From CAXXOK01 sp963664595 (GTDB taxonomy: Bacteria > Bacillota > Clostridia > Christensenellales > Aristaeellaceae), in assembly GCA_963664595.2 (NCBI GenBank), contig CAXXOK010000005.1, positions 39,433 to 103,432 of the forward strand: a stretch of DNA of 64,000 bases, read 5' to 3'. A program made the translations under genes and the position numbers. Position 1 is the stretch's first letter, and each line of letters starts with the position of its first letter. The notes under the pieces were generated by a model that was not told the DNA's origin, searched no databases, and saw nothing but the letters and a program-made list of their open reading frames with translations. Shown here one piece after another: positions 17,422 to 27,111 of the stretch.

Positions 17422-17607
17422 GGGGTTTCATCCTCCCGGAAAATATTCAAATAGAACAGCATACAACAGCGGCAAACCCGGAACAAACCGCAGTTCTCTC
17501 TGGTATCACCATGCATCCAGGCAGCATATCCATGCCCGTTTCTGCCTGAAATGATACCATTGCGGGAAGCAGCCGTCAAGAAAGCCCCGGAAACAGGCGT
17601 GAACAAA

Positions 17608-17645
17608 GAAGCCCCGGAAACGAAATATTCCGTTTCCGGGGCTTC
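17608..17645 (-). terminator. terminator after the GNAT gene
   Basis: GAAGCCCCGGAAACG and CGTTTCCGGGGCTTC form a perfect 15-bp stem. On the minus strand it is followed by TTTGTT, fitting the end of the acetyltransferase gene. Confidence 0.8.
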
Positions 17646-17687
17646 CTTGCCCGGTTTGCCGTGGGTCGCCGTGGAAAATAAATAGCG

Positions 17688-18185
17688 TTACGGATTCAAC
17701 GTAATATAGTACGGACAGATCGCCTCATAATGGCCGTCCTTCATGCGAAACCCGCCGGGGATAACACCCAGCTGCACAAACCCGATCCGCTCATACAGGT
17801 GCCGCGCATGGAGGTTGGTTTCCACCACCGCGTTAAACTGCAGCACCCGGAAGCCGCACGCCCCGGCCTGCGCAACGCAGTGCCGAACCAGCTTCTCCCC
17901 GATATGCAGTCCCCTGCTTTGTACGCTCACCGCGTAGCTGGCGTTGCAGATGTGCCCGCACCGCCCGATATTATTGGGATGGAGCGTATAAAGGCCCAAA
18001 ATCGCTCCGGTATCCGTGTCCTCCGCCACCGCGCAAAAGGTTTGGCTCCGGAAAAACTCATACCCGTTTTCCAAGTCCAGCGTTTCTTCCTGCGGAAAGG
18101 CGATGCCTTCCTCCACGACCTCGTTCCAGATGCCGGTCATAGCCGCAAGATCCTTTTTTTGGAACTCCCTGACCTGTATATTCAA
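17688..18185 (-). CDS. GNAT N-acetyltransferase
   Basis: About 165 residues of GNAT fold related to the phosphinothricin/amino-acid acetyltransferase group: motif A is seen as VQSRGLHIGEKLV (acetyl-CoA pyrophosphate loop) and the C-terminal half has ETNLHARHLYERIGF. No ATG fits the conserved N-terminus (NIQVREFQKKDL); a TTG at 18185 preceded by AAGG is taken as start, with modest certainty. It probably acetylates a small amine or antibiotic. It lies downstream of the cytidylate-kinase-like gene, about 98 bases apart. Confidence 0.8.
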   Translation of the reverse strand: MNIQVREFQKKDLAAMTGIWNEVVEEGIAFPQEETLDLENGYEFFRSQTFCAVAEDTDTGAILGLYTLHPNNIGRCGHICNASYAVSVQSRGLHIGEKLVRHCVAQAGACGFRVLQFNAVVETNLHARHLYERIGFVQLGVIPGGFRMKDGHYEAICPYYITLNP

Positions 18186-18283
18186 TCCTTGCCGTCCCCC
18201 TGTGTTTATCGTTTGCCGCTGCCCGGATTGCCGCGCGCTGCCGGGCAGCGGTACGGCCGTAGCGGGCAAGTGCGAAGGTACCC

Positions 18284-18928
18284 CTATGCGCGCGGCTTGG
18301 CAAGCCGGATTCCCAGTTTTTCGCTGACGCACTTTTTAATGATCCCGGCGCAGTTATCGCGCCCCACCCGCGAGCTGTTGATACACAGGTCGTAGTTCAG
18401 CGCGTCCTTCCAGTCCTCGCCCGTATAGTATTTGTGATAATCCGCGCGGTATTTATCGGTACGCCGGACCATTTTTCCGGCGTCCTGCTCGGGCATGCCG
18501 GTACGCGCCATGATCGCCTGCACACAATCCTCGCAGGGGGCATGGATGCTGACACTGACCACGTTTGGCAGATCGCGCAGCACATAGTTGGCCGCTTTGC
18601 CCATCACAATAAAGGATTCCGTTTGCGCCAGCATTCTCAGGATTTTCACCTGATAATTGAACAGGTTGATTTCCGACACAAATTTCCGGTTCTCCGGTGT
18701 CAGCACGTTACCGTACGCCTCGCGGTTGGGCACCTTTTTCAGCAGGCTCCGGTTGAACTTCTCGTTTGCCAGCGTAAACAGCTCCTCGCTGATGCCGCTC
18801 TCATCGGAGGCCAGCCGCAGCAGCTCCTTGTCCAGCAATTTGATCTTCAGTTCCCCGGCAATCTGCAAGCCTACCTGTTTGCCGCCGCTCCCGAACCCAC
18901 GGGAAATTGTTATCACGTAATTTCTCAT
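18284..18928 (-). CDS. cytidylate kinase-like protein
   Basis: A 214-residue P-loop protein of the cytidylate-kinase-like family common in Clostridia. The N-terminus reads ITISRGFGSGGKQVG, a phosphate-binding loop with Gly-rich GSGGK. Further features are LLDKELLRLASDESG, FIVMGKAANYVL and the Arg/Lys-rich lid MVRRTDKYRADYHKYYTG. Members are of uncertain substrate and are separate from true Cmk. AAAGGAGAG lies upstream of the chosen ATG. Family repeat 2 copy 2 lies directly upstream. Confidence 0.8.
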   Translation of the reverse strand: MRNYVITISRGFGSGGKQVGLQIAGELKIKLLDKELLRLASDESGISEELFTLANEKFNRSLLKKVPNREAYGNVLTPENRKFVSEINLFNYQVKILRMLAQTESFIVMGKAANYVLRDLPNVVSVSIHAPCEDCVQAIMARTGMPEQDAGKMVRRTDKYRADYHKYYTGEDWKDALNYDLCINSSRVGRDNCAGIIKKCVSEKLGIRLAKPRA

Positions 18929-18978
18929 GGCCACACGCTCTCCTTTGATTATTCGCGGTCCCGCCAACATCCGCCCCA

Positions 18979-19085
18979 GGTAAACGATGAATAACGCGCT
19001 TGTGCGATGGTACGCTGGATTTTCACCAGGTTGGGTTTGTGAAAGCCGCAGTCGTAGCGGTGCTGCCTCAAGCTTTCTTGACGCG
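18979..19085 (+). repeat. dispersed repeat family 2, copy 2 (partial)
   Basis: Matches 4328-4430 at most positions: GTAAACGATGAATA, a CAATGGT-like step, TTGGGTTTGT, then CCGCAG and GTAGCG. The second half is not preserved. The rest of the gap to 19283 holds nothing I recognise. Confidence 0.55.
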
Positions 19086-19283
19086 GCATCCAAAGAAAAG
19101 ATGATGAAAGAGGGTAGCGTCACAGTTTGGGCTTCGTTGGAGAGCCGCTGGGGAGGTTTGCTTCCGGCCCGGTGGCTTTTTGAAAGGCAAACCGCGCACA
19201 CTGGCGGTAACGCGTGCCCATTCTTCCATGTTGCCGCGATAGCCCTATGTGCTGCCGCCCCGTTCAGCGGCAGATGCTTATCC

Positions 19284-20984
19284 TTACCTGTGATTCACCA
19301 AGCCGTCGTATTTCCGTTCCACAAGACGGAGAACACGTTCCCAGATCATCGAATCCCCAATCCGCAGCACGATATCCGCCGAGCAGCCGCCCGCGGCCGC
19401 GTGCACGCGATAGCGGCCCCGGTCCAGCGGCGGGATCAGAAACCCCTGGTTAGTATTCGGTATCTCCGCGACGCGCTCCTCGCTTCCCTCTTTTGTCAGG
19501 TAAGCGGTTGCCTCCTCCGGCGCCGCCGGATAGCCATACAGGTTAAGCGCCAGCGCCTGCTGCGCGGGATGGCTGTACTCATACAAAAAGGTATTGTCCG
19601 AATCCGTCCATTGTATCCATTGCGTTGGTTGGTCCTGCCGGGGAAGGATTTCAATTTCCGACAGCCCGATGGGGCCGCCCCGGCTTTCCAGGATACGAAT
19701 CGTCAGGCTTTGAACCGGATGCTCCTCCAGCGCCAGGCGGCAGGGCGCTCCGCTGCCATTTGGCAGTGCATACTCCATGTCAAAGCCGCTGTCGTCCGAA
19801 ATCCGGATGCGCAGGATATCGCCTGCCGGAGCGGGCGCATCATAAAACACCAGCTCGGCAATGTTCTGCGGCTCCGTCCACTCAAACCGTATCGTGGGCT
19901 CGCCATCATCCGGGTCCGGCATCCAGCAATTGGCCAGCGACGCTTCCATGGTATCGCCGATCAGGAAATCCTGCAGTAAAACCGCGTTGCCACTGCTGGC
20001 CGTAACATCGGCCCACAGCACATCTGTGCTCCGTTGCCAGAACACACGGTCGCTGTTCAGCAGGCTATTGAGATGTTCCAATCCCTTCTGGCTCTGATAG
20101 GCTTCCAACAGCCGGTACAGCCTGGAGCTGCGCAGCGTATAACTCAGATACTCGCCCGGAAGCGGGAACCGCACCCGTTCCTCCCAGGCATAGGCGGGAT
20201 GATAGCTGGTCTCCGACCACGGGATGACCGCGCTTTGCAGCGTGAGGAAATGGTAAAAATCATTGTTGGCATGCCAGGCGAACGCATAGCAGAATCCTTT
20301 GAACACTGCTGGCCGATAGGTATTGTCTTGCCGCAGGATTTCCCCCATCACCCGGTCAAACGACTGGGAGACCGACACATGGTCAATGTTGTAATCCGTA
20401 TCGGTTACAAATATACGATCTGGCCGCAGGCTGAGGATCAGGGCGCGGATATCGCCCTCGAAATTGGCGCGCGTATAGGCCGCCGCCTGCGAAGTGCGCA
20501 GCGTATGATAATCCGGTATTCCAACGGCTCCGTACGTTTCGGCGCGCCCGATTTCGCTTTGGCGCACTTCGTTTTCCGCACACAAAAAATACGGCGGCAC
20601 CGTATGGTCCCCATACCCCAGCAAAACGATATCATTCCAGTCAACGCCCATCAGGGCTTCGGCCTGTATCGCCTCCGCCACACGGGTTTGCGCGTCGCCG
20701 CCATAATCGCCGTTGGTTGTGTAAGCCACGGTTACATGGCTGCCCGCCTGCACAAACGCGTCGATCACGCCATACGCCAGATTGATCTCGTCGTCCTGAT
20801 GCGCAATAAGCACCAGTACCTCCCGGTTTTTCATAAAATCAGAATCAAAATAGCTGTTATCCGTCCGGGAAAAATTCGCATGCCAAATGCCGGTCCACAA
20901 GGCGGCCACCGCCGCCATCAGCAATACCGCCACTGCGGCGCAGATCAGGATTCTGCGTTTTTTCCGGTGCTTTATGCTGGACAT
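19284..20984 (-). CDS. membrane-anchored PIG-L-type deacetylase with C-terminal extension
   Basis: A 566-residue protein. After a basic start and one membrane helix (about 11-33) comes the PIG-L/LmbE zinc deacetylase domain: AHQDDE (61-66) with a Gln in place of the usual Pro, TTNGD, and the later DTDYNIDHVSVS. This family removes N-acetyl groups from GlcNAc-containing glycans or conjugates. Residues from about 330 form a beta-rich region of discoidin-like character, of unknown binding role, outside the membrane. The gene is divergent from the large membrane protein at 21166, and both may act in surface glycan handling. Confidence 0.8.
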   Translation of the reverse strand: MSSIKHRKKRRILICAAVAVLLMAAVAALWTGIWHANFSRTDNSYFDSDFMKNREVLVLIAHQDDEINLAYGVIDAFVQAGSHVTVAYTTNGDYGGDAQTRVAEAIQAEALMGVDWNDIVLLGYGDHTVPPYFLCAENEVRQSEIGRAETYGAVGIPDYHTLRTSQAAAYTRANFEGDIRALILSLRPDRIFVTDTDYNIDHVSVSQSFDRVMGEILRQDNTYRPAVFKGFCYAFAWHANNDFYHFLTLQSAVIPWSETSYHPAYAWEERVRFPLPGEYLSYTLRSSRLYRLLEAYQSQKGLEHLNSLLNSDRVFWQRSTDVLWADVTASSGNAVLLQDFLIGDTMEASLANCWMPDPDDGEPTIRFEWTEPQNIAELVFYDAPAPAGDILRIRISDDSGFDMEYALPNGSGAPCRLALEEHPVQSLTIRILESRGGPIGLSEIEILPRQDQPTQWIQWTDSDNTFLYEYSHPAQQALALNLYGYPAAPEEATAYLTKEGSEERVAEIPNTNQGFLIPPLDRGRYRVHAAAGGCSADIVLRIGDSMIWERVLRLVERKYDGLVNHR

Positions 20985-21165
20985 CCGTTACCTCTGCTGT
21001 ATTTGTTTTGAATAAAACTCCGTATGAGTATATCATACCTTGAAACCCTTCAACAACCGGCCCGCCGCAGCCGGGGCGCGGCGCTGTTCAGGCGCGGATT
21101 TTTATGATATCATCGTTACGATACGGCAGTCAGCCATTCCTGCATTCCACGCCGTTGGGGAGAGC

Positions 21166-23031
21166 ATGCCCATGCGAAAATCCATAAAGTATGGATGGAT
21201 CCTTTTATTCACCCTGTGGTCTGCCGTCACCCTGCTGTTGATGGATACAGACGTGCAGACGGCCGCTTGTACCCTGTTCTATGTCCGGGACTGCCTTGCG
21301 GCCTCCGCGCTGTCGGCCCCGCTCGGCGCTGCCGCATGGGTGGCCTTGTTTTTTCTGTATCACCGGTTCTTTTTCAAGCCCTATGCGTGGCGGAAACGGG
21401 AGATCTCGCACGGGCTGTGGTTCAGCCTTCCGCTTGCCTTTGTGCTCACCCTGAGCCCCGCCTACCGGATGGGAGAAGACGCGCTTGCCCTGTTTACCCA
21501 GCCCTATCACGTGGGCCTGATGTTGTTCAAAGGCCCCGGTTTTGCCATGCTGCTGTTTGCACTGTACCGGGAGCTGCTTATATACCTTCACTCACAGCGT
21601 TATCAAGCCCTGTTTAGCGCGCCGCCGCTCACGCAGAAAACGGCGCTGCAAAAGCGCTTTCTGTTGTACTGGCTGTTGCTGATGCTGTGCTGGCTGCCCC
21701 AGTGGATCGCCCGGTTTCCGGGCGTGGTAACCGGCGATGCCGGGCGCGCCATACAGCAATTCTTTTATGAAACGGTCCGCACCGCCGATCACCCCTATGG
21801 ATATACGCTGCTACTGGGCGGCGTGCTGCAGGCCGGGCTGTGGCTGGGCAGCGGCAATGCGGGCGTCGCCCTGTTCATTGCCCTGCAGATGCTCTTTCTG
21901 TCCGGCGTCTTTGCCTTTACCCTGCGGGATCTGGTTAAAAGCGGATATTCGACAGGCGTACAGCTGGCCATATTCTGCTTCTACGCCTTTTTGCCCATCA
22001 TCAGCAGCAACACAAGCGTGATCCTAAAGGATATACCGTTTTCCGCGGTGTTCGTCGGCTATATGCTCGTTGTAACCCGCATGGTGCTCCACCGGGAGGA
22101 ATACCGCGTCAAGCCGCTCTGGTGGATTGCCTTTATCGGCTTTTCCTGTTTGCTGCTGCTGCTCCGGCATAACGGCAAAATGGTTGTGTGGCCTATGACG
22201 TTCGCCCTTTTCTTCTGGGTTTGGCAAAACACTGCGCTTCGGAAAAAGGCCCTGTATGGCGTCCTGCTGGCTGCGCCGCTGGTGATTGCTTTTGCCTTCC
22301 AAACGCTGGTTGTAGCCCCCGCGCTGATCCCCGTGGATTCCACCGCGGATATGCTGGGCGTGCCGCTGCAGCAAACCGCCCGTATTATCCGGGATCACGA
22401 GGAAAGTCTGACCGCGCAGGACAGGGAAACTATCGAAAACCTTTATGATTATGATCAATTGGCGCCAAAGTATTCCTGGATAAGCACCGACCCCATCCGG
22501 GTCAAGTACCGCTATTTTGACGATGTTCCCCTGTCTGACAAGCTGAGCTTTCTGGGTACGTGGTTTTCCCTGAGCGCCAAGCACCCCGTAACGGCGTTCC
22601 ACGCGTTCTGGGCGCTGAGCTCCGGGTATTTCGATCCGATGGCCGACGGCTCCGTATATTATGAGAACACGCTGCCCTCCACAGATTCCAAATACCCCGC
22701 CGCCGTCGGCTTCAGCCAGCCGGAGGCACTGCGCGGCTTGCGCAACCGGTTTGCCGGGCTGGAAGCCATCTGGCGGAAGCTGCCCTTCATCAGCCAGCTC
22801 AACAATGTGGGGCTCTATCCGTGGCTGCTGCTGCTGGGCTTCCTGCTGCTTTCCCAGCCCGGGCTGTGGTATGCGCGCCTGCTGTATCTCCCCATTCTTG
22901 GGGTTTTCATCGCCTGCATTTTTGCCCCCGGCTTTTACAGCTGCACGCGGTACGCGTTTCCGCTGGTGTACGCCGCCCCATATCTGCTGGCGGTAACCGG
23001 AGGTTTGCTACGCACCGGCCACCAGGAATAG
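21166..23031 (+). CDS. large polytopic membrane protein, GT-C-like (DUF6020-type)
   Basis: About 621 residues from the ATG at 21166 (GGGGAGAGC precedes it; ATG at 21172 also possible). There are around 12 hydrophobic helices. A conserved-looking block FPGVVTGDAGRAIQQFF with a following HPYG, and a large external loop (about 425-520), recall GT-C glycosyltransferases that use lipid-linked sugar donors. I believe it belongs to the DUF6020-like group frequent in Clostridia. It would modify a surface polymer or protein with sugar; no substrate can be told. Confidence 0.7.
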   Translation: MPMRKSIKYGWILLFTLWSAVTLLLMDTDVQTAACTLFYVRDCLAASALSAPLGAAAWVALFFLYHRFFFKPYAWRKREISHGLWFSLPLAFVLTLSPAYRMGEDALALFTQPYHVGLMLFKGPGFAMLLFALYRELLIYLHSQRYQALFSAPPLTQKTALQKRFLLYWLLLMLCWLPQWIARFPGVVTGDAGRAIQQFFYETVRTADHPYGYTLLLGGVLQAGLWLGSGNAGVALFIALQMLFLSGVFAFTLRDLVKSGYSTGVQLAIFCFYAFLPIISSNTSVILKDIPFSAVFVGYMLVVTRMVLHREEYRVKPLWWIAFIGFSCLLLLLRHNGKMVVWPMTFALFFWVWQNTALRKKALYGVLLAAPLVIAFAFQTLVVAPALIPVDSTADMLGVPLQQTARIIRDHEESLTAQDRETIENLYDYDQLAPKYSWISTDPIRVKYRYFDDVPLSDKLSFLGTWFSLSAKHPVTAFHAFWALSSGYFDPMADGSVYYENTLPSTDSKYPAAVGFSQPEALRGLRNRFAGLEAIWRKLPFISQLNNVGLYPWLLLLGFLLLSQPGLWYARLLYLPILGVFIACIFAPGFYSCTRYAFPLVYAAPYLLAVTGGLLRTGHQE

Positions 23032-23249
23032 CGATGAAGAGCCAGCACTAGCGCCAAACATCGGTACAATCCGATCACCTTTGCGCCGCTCAGCCTTGCA
23101 GAGAAAACGCTCCCGCCTGCACTTTATGCGGCTTAAGCCCCGGACTGGCCTGGTTATGGCCGATGCAGATACCTGGATTATATAAAGGGATAGGTCTCAC
23201 AGCAATTTCCGGCCAAGGCAAACCAATCATTCCTTAAAATAAAATCACA

Positions 23250-23283
23250 GCAGAGCAGGCTGCCGTTGGGCAGCCTGCTCTGC
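23250..23283 (-). terminator. strong hairpin at the end of repeat 1 copy B
   Basis: GCAGAGCAGGCTGCC (23250-23264) pairs perfectly with GGCAGCCTGCTCTGC (23269-23283). On the minus strand a T-rich run follows (TTTTATTTT), so it can terminate the GH43 transcript after the repeat element. Confidence 0.75.
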
Positions 23284-23286
23284 TTG

Positions 23287-23457
23287 TCAAAGAACCTCTT
23301 CGGGTCGTTATCACCGCTCGCCGCATAGCGCCTCAGGCGCTGTTCGCTCGCTTTCGCCATGGGCCGCGCGGGAAGGATTGTAGTACCCCCAATCCCCGGC
23401 AAGGATTTCACACATGCACCTGACCGGGCCTTTCAGTCCTGGACCCATCTTTTTTGA
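23287..23457 (-). repeat. dispersed structured element, family 1, copy B (diverged)
   Basis: Shares with copies A and C the ends (TCAAAGAACCTCTTCGGGTC on the plus strand and ACCCATCTTTTTT) and the GCGCCTCAGGCGCTGTTCGC core. The third hairpin unit is replaced by an unrelated GC-rich stretch. In sense (minus) orientation it begins about 38 bases after the stop of the GH43 gene. Confidence 0.8.
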
Positions 23458-23494
23458 TTGCCTTTTAATCTTTCATTCTCAGGCGGTACCTGCC

Positions 23495-24899
23495 TCAGTT
23501 CGTTATCAGCGCAAACGACTTGAGCATCACCGGGCCCTTGCCGCGGTACACCAGATAGATCGCCTGTTTTCCATCCGGGATTTGGATATCCGCCTGATAC
23601 GCTTCCCAGCCGTTGGTGGAATCGACCGGGATGGAGCCAAGGGTTTCCCCGTCCCAGGCTATGCGGACATCAAACGCGCCGTGCGCATAGCCGCGGGTGG
23701 TAACCGCTACGCTGACAACGCCCTTGCACTGGAAGTATTTAAAACCAATCGTCGTGCCGTCCTCAATATTTGCGATATGGCCGTCCACCTCGTCGCCGTC
23801 GCAGCCGTCCTGTGTGATTTTCGGCTTGGACGGGTCGCCGGACAGGGTGCATGCTTCCTTGGTAAACAGGTTGCAGGCAATGTACGCGGGATATTCCCCT
23901 TCGCCCCGCAGCGGGCCGCCGTTAAGGCCGCAGGAGGTAATCTCCACCTGCGGGATCGTTCCATCCTCCCGGATTTCTACCGCCTCGGCGCATCCCTGCC
24001 GGCTGAACCAGGAACCATTGGTTTGGCGGTGGTAGAAAATGTACCATTGTCCCCGCACCTGCACAAGGCTTCCATGGTTGTTTGCCGCCGTAGGCTGCGG
24101 GCATATCCGCCGGTTTATACGTGGCGATATGGGAATCGTTATTGCTCACGATCACCCCGCCGAACCGGAACCCGCCGGTGGGGCGGTCGCTCACCGCATA
24201 GCACAATTCATGCATCACGGTGGAGGAATAGATGAAATAGTACTTCCCGCTCACCTTGCGTATGGAGGACGCCTCAAAAAAAGCGTGTCCCTCATATTCC
24301 GTGCCCTGTGCATACTCGCAGCCGGGCACCACAAACACAGGCGCTTCCCGGATGGTGAGCATGTCCGGCTCCAAAACCGTCGCCATTGCGCCGTGGCGGC
24401 CTTTATCCCCAGAGCCTGCAAAGCCCGTATACAGATAAGTGGTCTCTCCCTCGGTCAGCACACCGGGGTCAAACTGCGGTTCGTCGCCCGCACGCTCGCC
24501 CAGGGGCGTTCCGTCCGCATAGTGCACAACCCCGTAATACTGGTACAGCCCCGCGGGCGCATCACACACAGCGACCCCCACCACGTTTGCTTTATCCAGC
24601 ACATAGTACAGATAATACCGGCCGTCCGGCCCCACGGTAACATCCGGCGCGAACAGGTTCATTTTGCCGTCGCGGTTCATCGGATCGGAAACCTTCGGGT
24701 AGATTACGCCCTCATACCGCCAGTCGCTCAGATCGTCCGCCGGGGCCGACCAGCAGATGTAATCGCCCATGCAGAACACATAGCCGTTGAAAAAGTCATG
24801 TGAGCCATACACATACACCCGGTCGCCGAACACATAGGGTTCGCCGTCCGGTATATATTCCCACGAGGGAAGGTAGGGATTGAAGGCCTGTTTCTTCAT
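23495..24899 (-). pseudogene. GH43 beta-xylosidase/arabinofuranosidase with C-terminal CBM6-like domain, frameshifted
   Basis: Reading from the ATG at 24899, the GH43 five-bladed propeller is intact: early VYVYGSHD, LFAPDVTV (pKa-modulating Asp), and GHAFFEASSIRK (catalytic acid Glu). At 24081-24083 one extra base in an AAA run (minus strand) shifts the frame; removing it joins the first part to VQVRGQWYIFYHRQTN and a CBM6-like beta-sandwich (about the last 120 residues) ending at 23495. Whole length would be about 467 residues. It would cleave arabinoxylan side chains or xylo-oligosaccharides in the cytoplasm, as no signal peptide is seen. Whether the shift is real or an assembly error is open. 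Confidence 0.8.
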
Positions 24900-25303
24900 A
24901 GGTTTCGTTTCCTTTCTGTTTTCACGGTTCCCGCGCGCCTTGCGGGCTGAAATCCCGCAAAGCACGGATGCACCAGTATACCACGCTTTCCCATGCGCTG
25001 TGCACCCCTGATATACTCCGGGCCGCCATCCCGCAGCTCGGCGCCCGTAACCCTTGCCCGCCCTTATCGGCAACGGGTATCCGGGTACAGTGATACAGGC
25101 CAATCGCCTTCCAAATAGCGGATACCCCTTCAGCCGCAACGCTAAGCTCTTTCATGCCCGATCCATCATATTGCAGCAACGCGGGAATACCTTCCGGGAT
25201 CGAATCAATTGCTGAGCGCGCAACGAGCACGATATAAGCCAAATGCTTTGGCTGAAAAGCCATACGGAAGCAAACGGTGAACGCCTTCGCACCGGACCTT
25301 GCC
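24900..25303. other. intergenic stretch, little seen
   Basis: A hairpin TTGCGGG/TCCCGCA lies near 24940-24960 and a possible minus-strand TATACT box at 24980-24975 could start the GH43 transcript, with a poor -35. Nothing coding is recognised from 25000 to 25303. Confidence 0.4.
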
Positions 25304-26908
25304 TTACGGCTTCTCCCGGATCACCCGCAGCGATTTTTTGATTTCCCGTTTCTCCGTATACATCTTTGCATCCGCCTGGTTGACAACATCGTCGATGGAC
25401 ATGGACTCGTCACAGGTAAACAAGCTGATGCCATGGCTTGCGCTGATGCGATAGGCCCTGTTTTCCTGCTCGTTAATCTGCACAAAATAACGGACAATCC
25501 TCTCCCAAATCATTTCCGCCTCCGGCAGGGGAAGCCCCTCAAACACAATCAGGAACTCGTCGCCCCCAAGCCTCGCCACAAAATCCAGGTCGCGGATGTT
25601 GTGCTGTATGCCCTCCGCCACAGTCTTAATCAACTCGTCCCCCGCGTCGTGCCCCAGTGAATCGTTGATATCCTTCAGTCCGTTGATATCCAAAAAGCAC
25701 ACGGCAAATACGCGGCAGCTCTTCGTGTCGCTCTTCTTCATCTCCTGCATTTTTTCATAGGCGGAACGGCGGTTGTACACTCCGGTCAGCGTATCATATT
25801 CGGAATAGTACTTGATCTGCTTTCGCTGCCCTTTGTTCACGGCAATAAATGCCGCCATCGCAAAGGCAACCCCAGACAGCAGGAAATAAATGGAGAGGTA
25901 TTCCTCCAGCACGAGCCGTGCCACATCAATGGCATGAAGGGAATATGCGGTGCTTTTATCCAGCCTGGCGGGTATATAGGAGATCAGGTAGTAGGTATTC
26001 ATATCACAAATCAGTGATACAGCATCCTTATCATCCCGCATTACATCGTCCAGAATAAACCTTGTAAAGATAAAGATCCCGTTGTTTGTTTCAAAGATTC
26101 CCTTCCCGTTGGTAACCATTTCATTCCATTCCGCAGGAAAATCATTGGCAAAGCTGTCCGCCTGCCGGTCCTCATACATGAATCCCCATGCTTTGCTGCT
26201 GTCGGCGCTGTTGAACATCCAATATCCGTTTGCATTTAAAATATACAGCTCCCCCAAGCCGGAGGAAGAAATGCTTTGTATCTTATGAAGTGTATTATCC
26301 GCGGAATAGTTTACAATCGCAATGCCCTCCGGCGTTCCATCCCGGTCAAACAACGGCGTTGCCAGCCGGAGCATCGGCTTGATCGGCTGTTCGATTTCAT
26401 CATTTTCTACATTCAAATCCAACTCGGAAATGTAAATCTGATCGCGCTGCAGCGCCATTGTATCAATAAAATAATACCTGTCCATTTTATTCTGCAGCGC
26501 ATCCTGCGTAACGGCTTCCGCACCGTTATCGGTATAGTTGACCCGGATTTTTTCGTTGCCGTCCCGGTCGATATAGCGGATCTGGTCATAGAAACGCTTC
26601 CGGCTGGAAAACGCGGTCCATTGCTCCTCAAGTTGGGAAAGGCTGTCCGATTCATAGCCATACAACTGCAGGGTATCCGCAATAAACAGCAGATCGGCTG
26701 TTTTCCCCCGGATATCGCCGGCAATAACCGTTTGCAGGATATCAATCATGCTTTGCTCGTTTACTTCCATTTCCACCCGGTTAATACGGTTGGCATTTAA
26801 CTGAATGAGAAATGTTATGGTAAAAAATATCACTGATAGTATCAAAAACAGAAGGATCGTATGGAACTGCGCCACTCGTCTTTCCTGAAAGAGCATCTTG
26901 CGAAACAT
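25304..26908 (-). CDS. membrane diguanylate cyclase with extracellular sensor
   Basis: About 534 residues. Helix 1 (about 18-38), a large extracellular sensor domain of Cache type (about 40-325), helix 2 (about 330-352), then a GGDEF domain. The active site reads RLGGDEFLIVFEG, fully intact, and an inhibitory-site RxxD (RDLD) sits just before it, so it should make c-di-GMP and be product-inhibited. The ATG at 26908 is preferred to 26914 because AGGAG is then eight bases away. It is the likely synthetic partner of the two EAL proteins at 35-40 kb. Confidence 0.9.
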   Translation of the reverse strand: MFRKMLFQERRVAQFHTILLFLILSVIFFTITFLIQLNANRINRVEMEVNEQSMIDILQTVIAGDIRGKTADLLFIADTLQLYGYESDSLSQLEEQWTAFSSRKRFYDQIRYIDRDGNEKIRVNYTDNGAEAVTQDALQNKMDRYYFIDTMALQRDQIYISELDLNVENDEIEQPIKPMLRLATPLFDRDGTPEGIAIVNYSADNTLHKIQSISSSGLGELYILNANGYWMFNSADSSKAWGFMYEDRQADSFANDFPAEWNEMVTNGKGIFETNNGIFIFTRFILDDVMRDDKDAVSLICDMNTYYLISYIPARLDKSTAYSLHAIDVARLVLEEYLSIYFLLSGVAFAMAAFIAVNKGQRKQIKYYSEYDTLTGVYNRRSAYEKMQEMKKSDTKSCRVFAVCFLDINGLKDINDSLGHDAGDELIKTVAEGIQHNIRDLDFVARLGGDEFLIVFEGLPLPEAEMIWERIVRYFVQINEQENRAYRISASHGISLFTCDESMSIDDVVNQADAKMYTEKREIKKSLRVIREKP

Positions 26909-26958
26909 CGGCATCGCTCCTTTCGTTTGAGGCTTTTCTTTTTTTCAATCACAGAATG

Positions 26959-26987
26959 ATTATATTCCGAATACCCCGACAGCACAA
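26959..26987 (-). promoter_or_regulatory. promoter of the diguanylate cyclase gene
   Basis: On the minus strand TTGTGC (26987-26982) and TATAAT (26964-26959) are 17 bases apart, about 50 bases before the start. Confidence 0.65.
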
Positions 26988-27035
26988 GCCGTTTATATCA
27001 CGCCGTGTGCATAACCACCGTCAGTGACAGCACAG

Positions 27036-27073
27036 CAAAAAACCCCGCGCGCATTTTGTGCGCACAGGGTTGT
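27036..27073 (-). terminator. terminator of the PEP carboxykinase gene
   Basis: A GC-rich stem (AACCCTGTGCGC with GCGCGCGGGGTT on the minus strand) is followed by six T, about 40 bases after the gene's stop. Confidence 0.85.
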
Positions 27074-27111
27074 GTTGGATGGTGTCCGGTTTACACCATT
27101 ACGAAAAGCGA

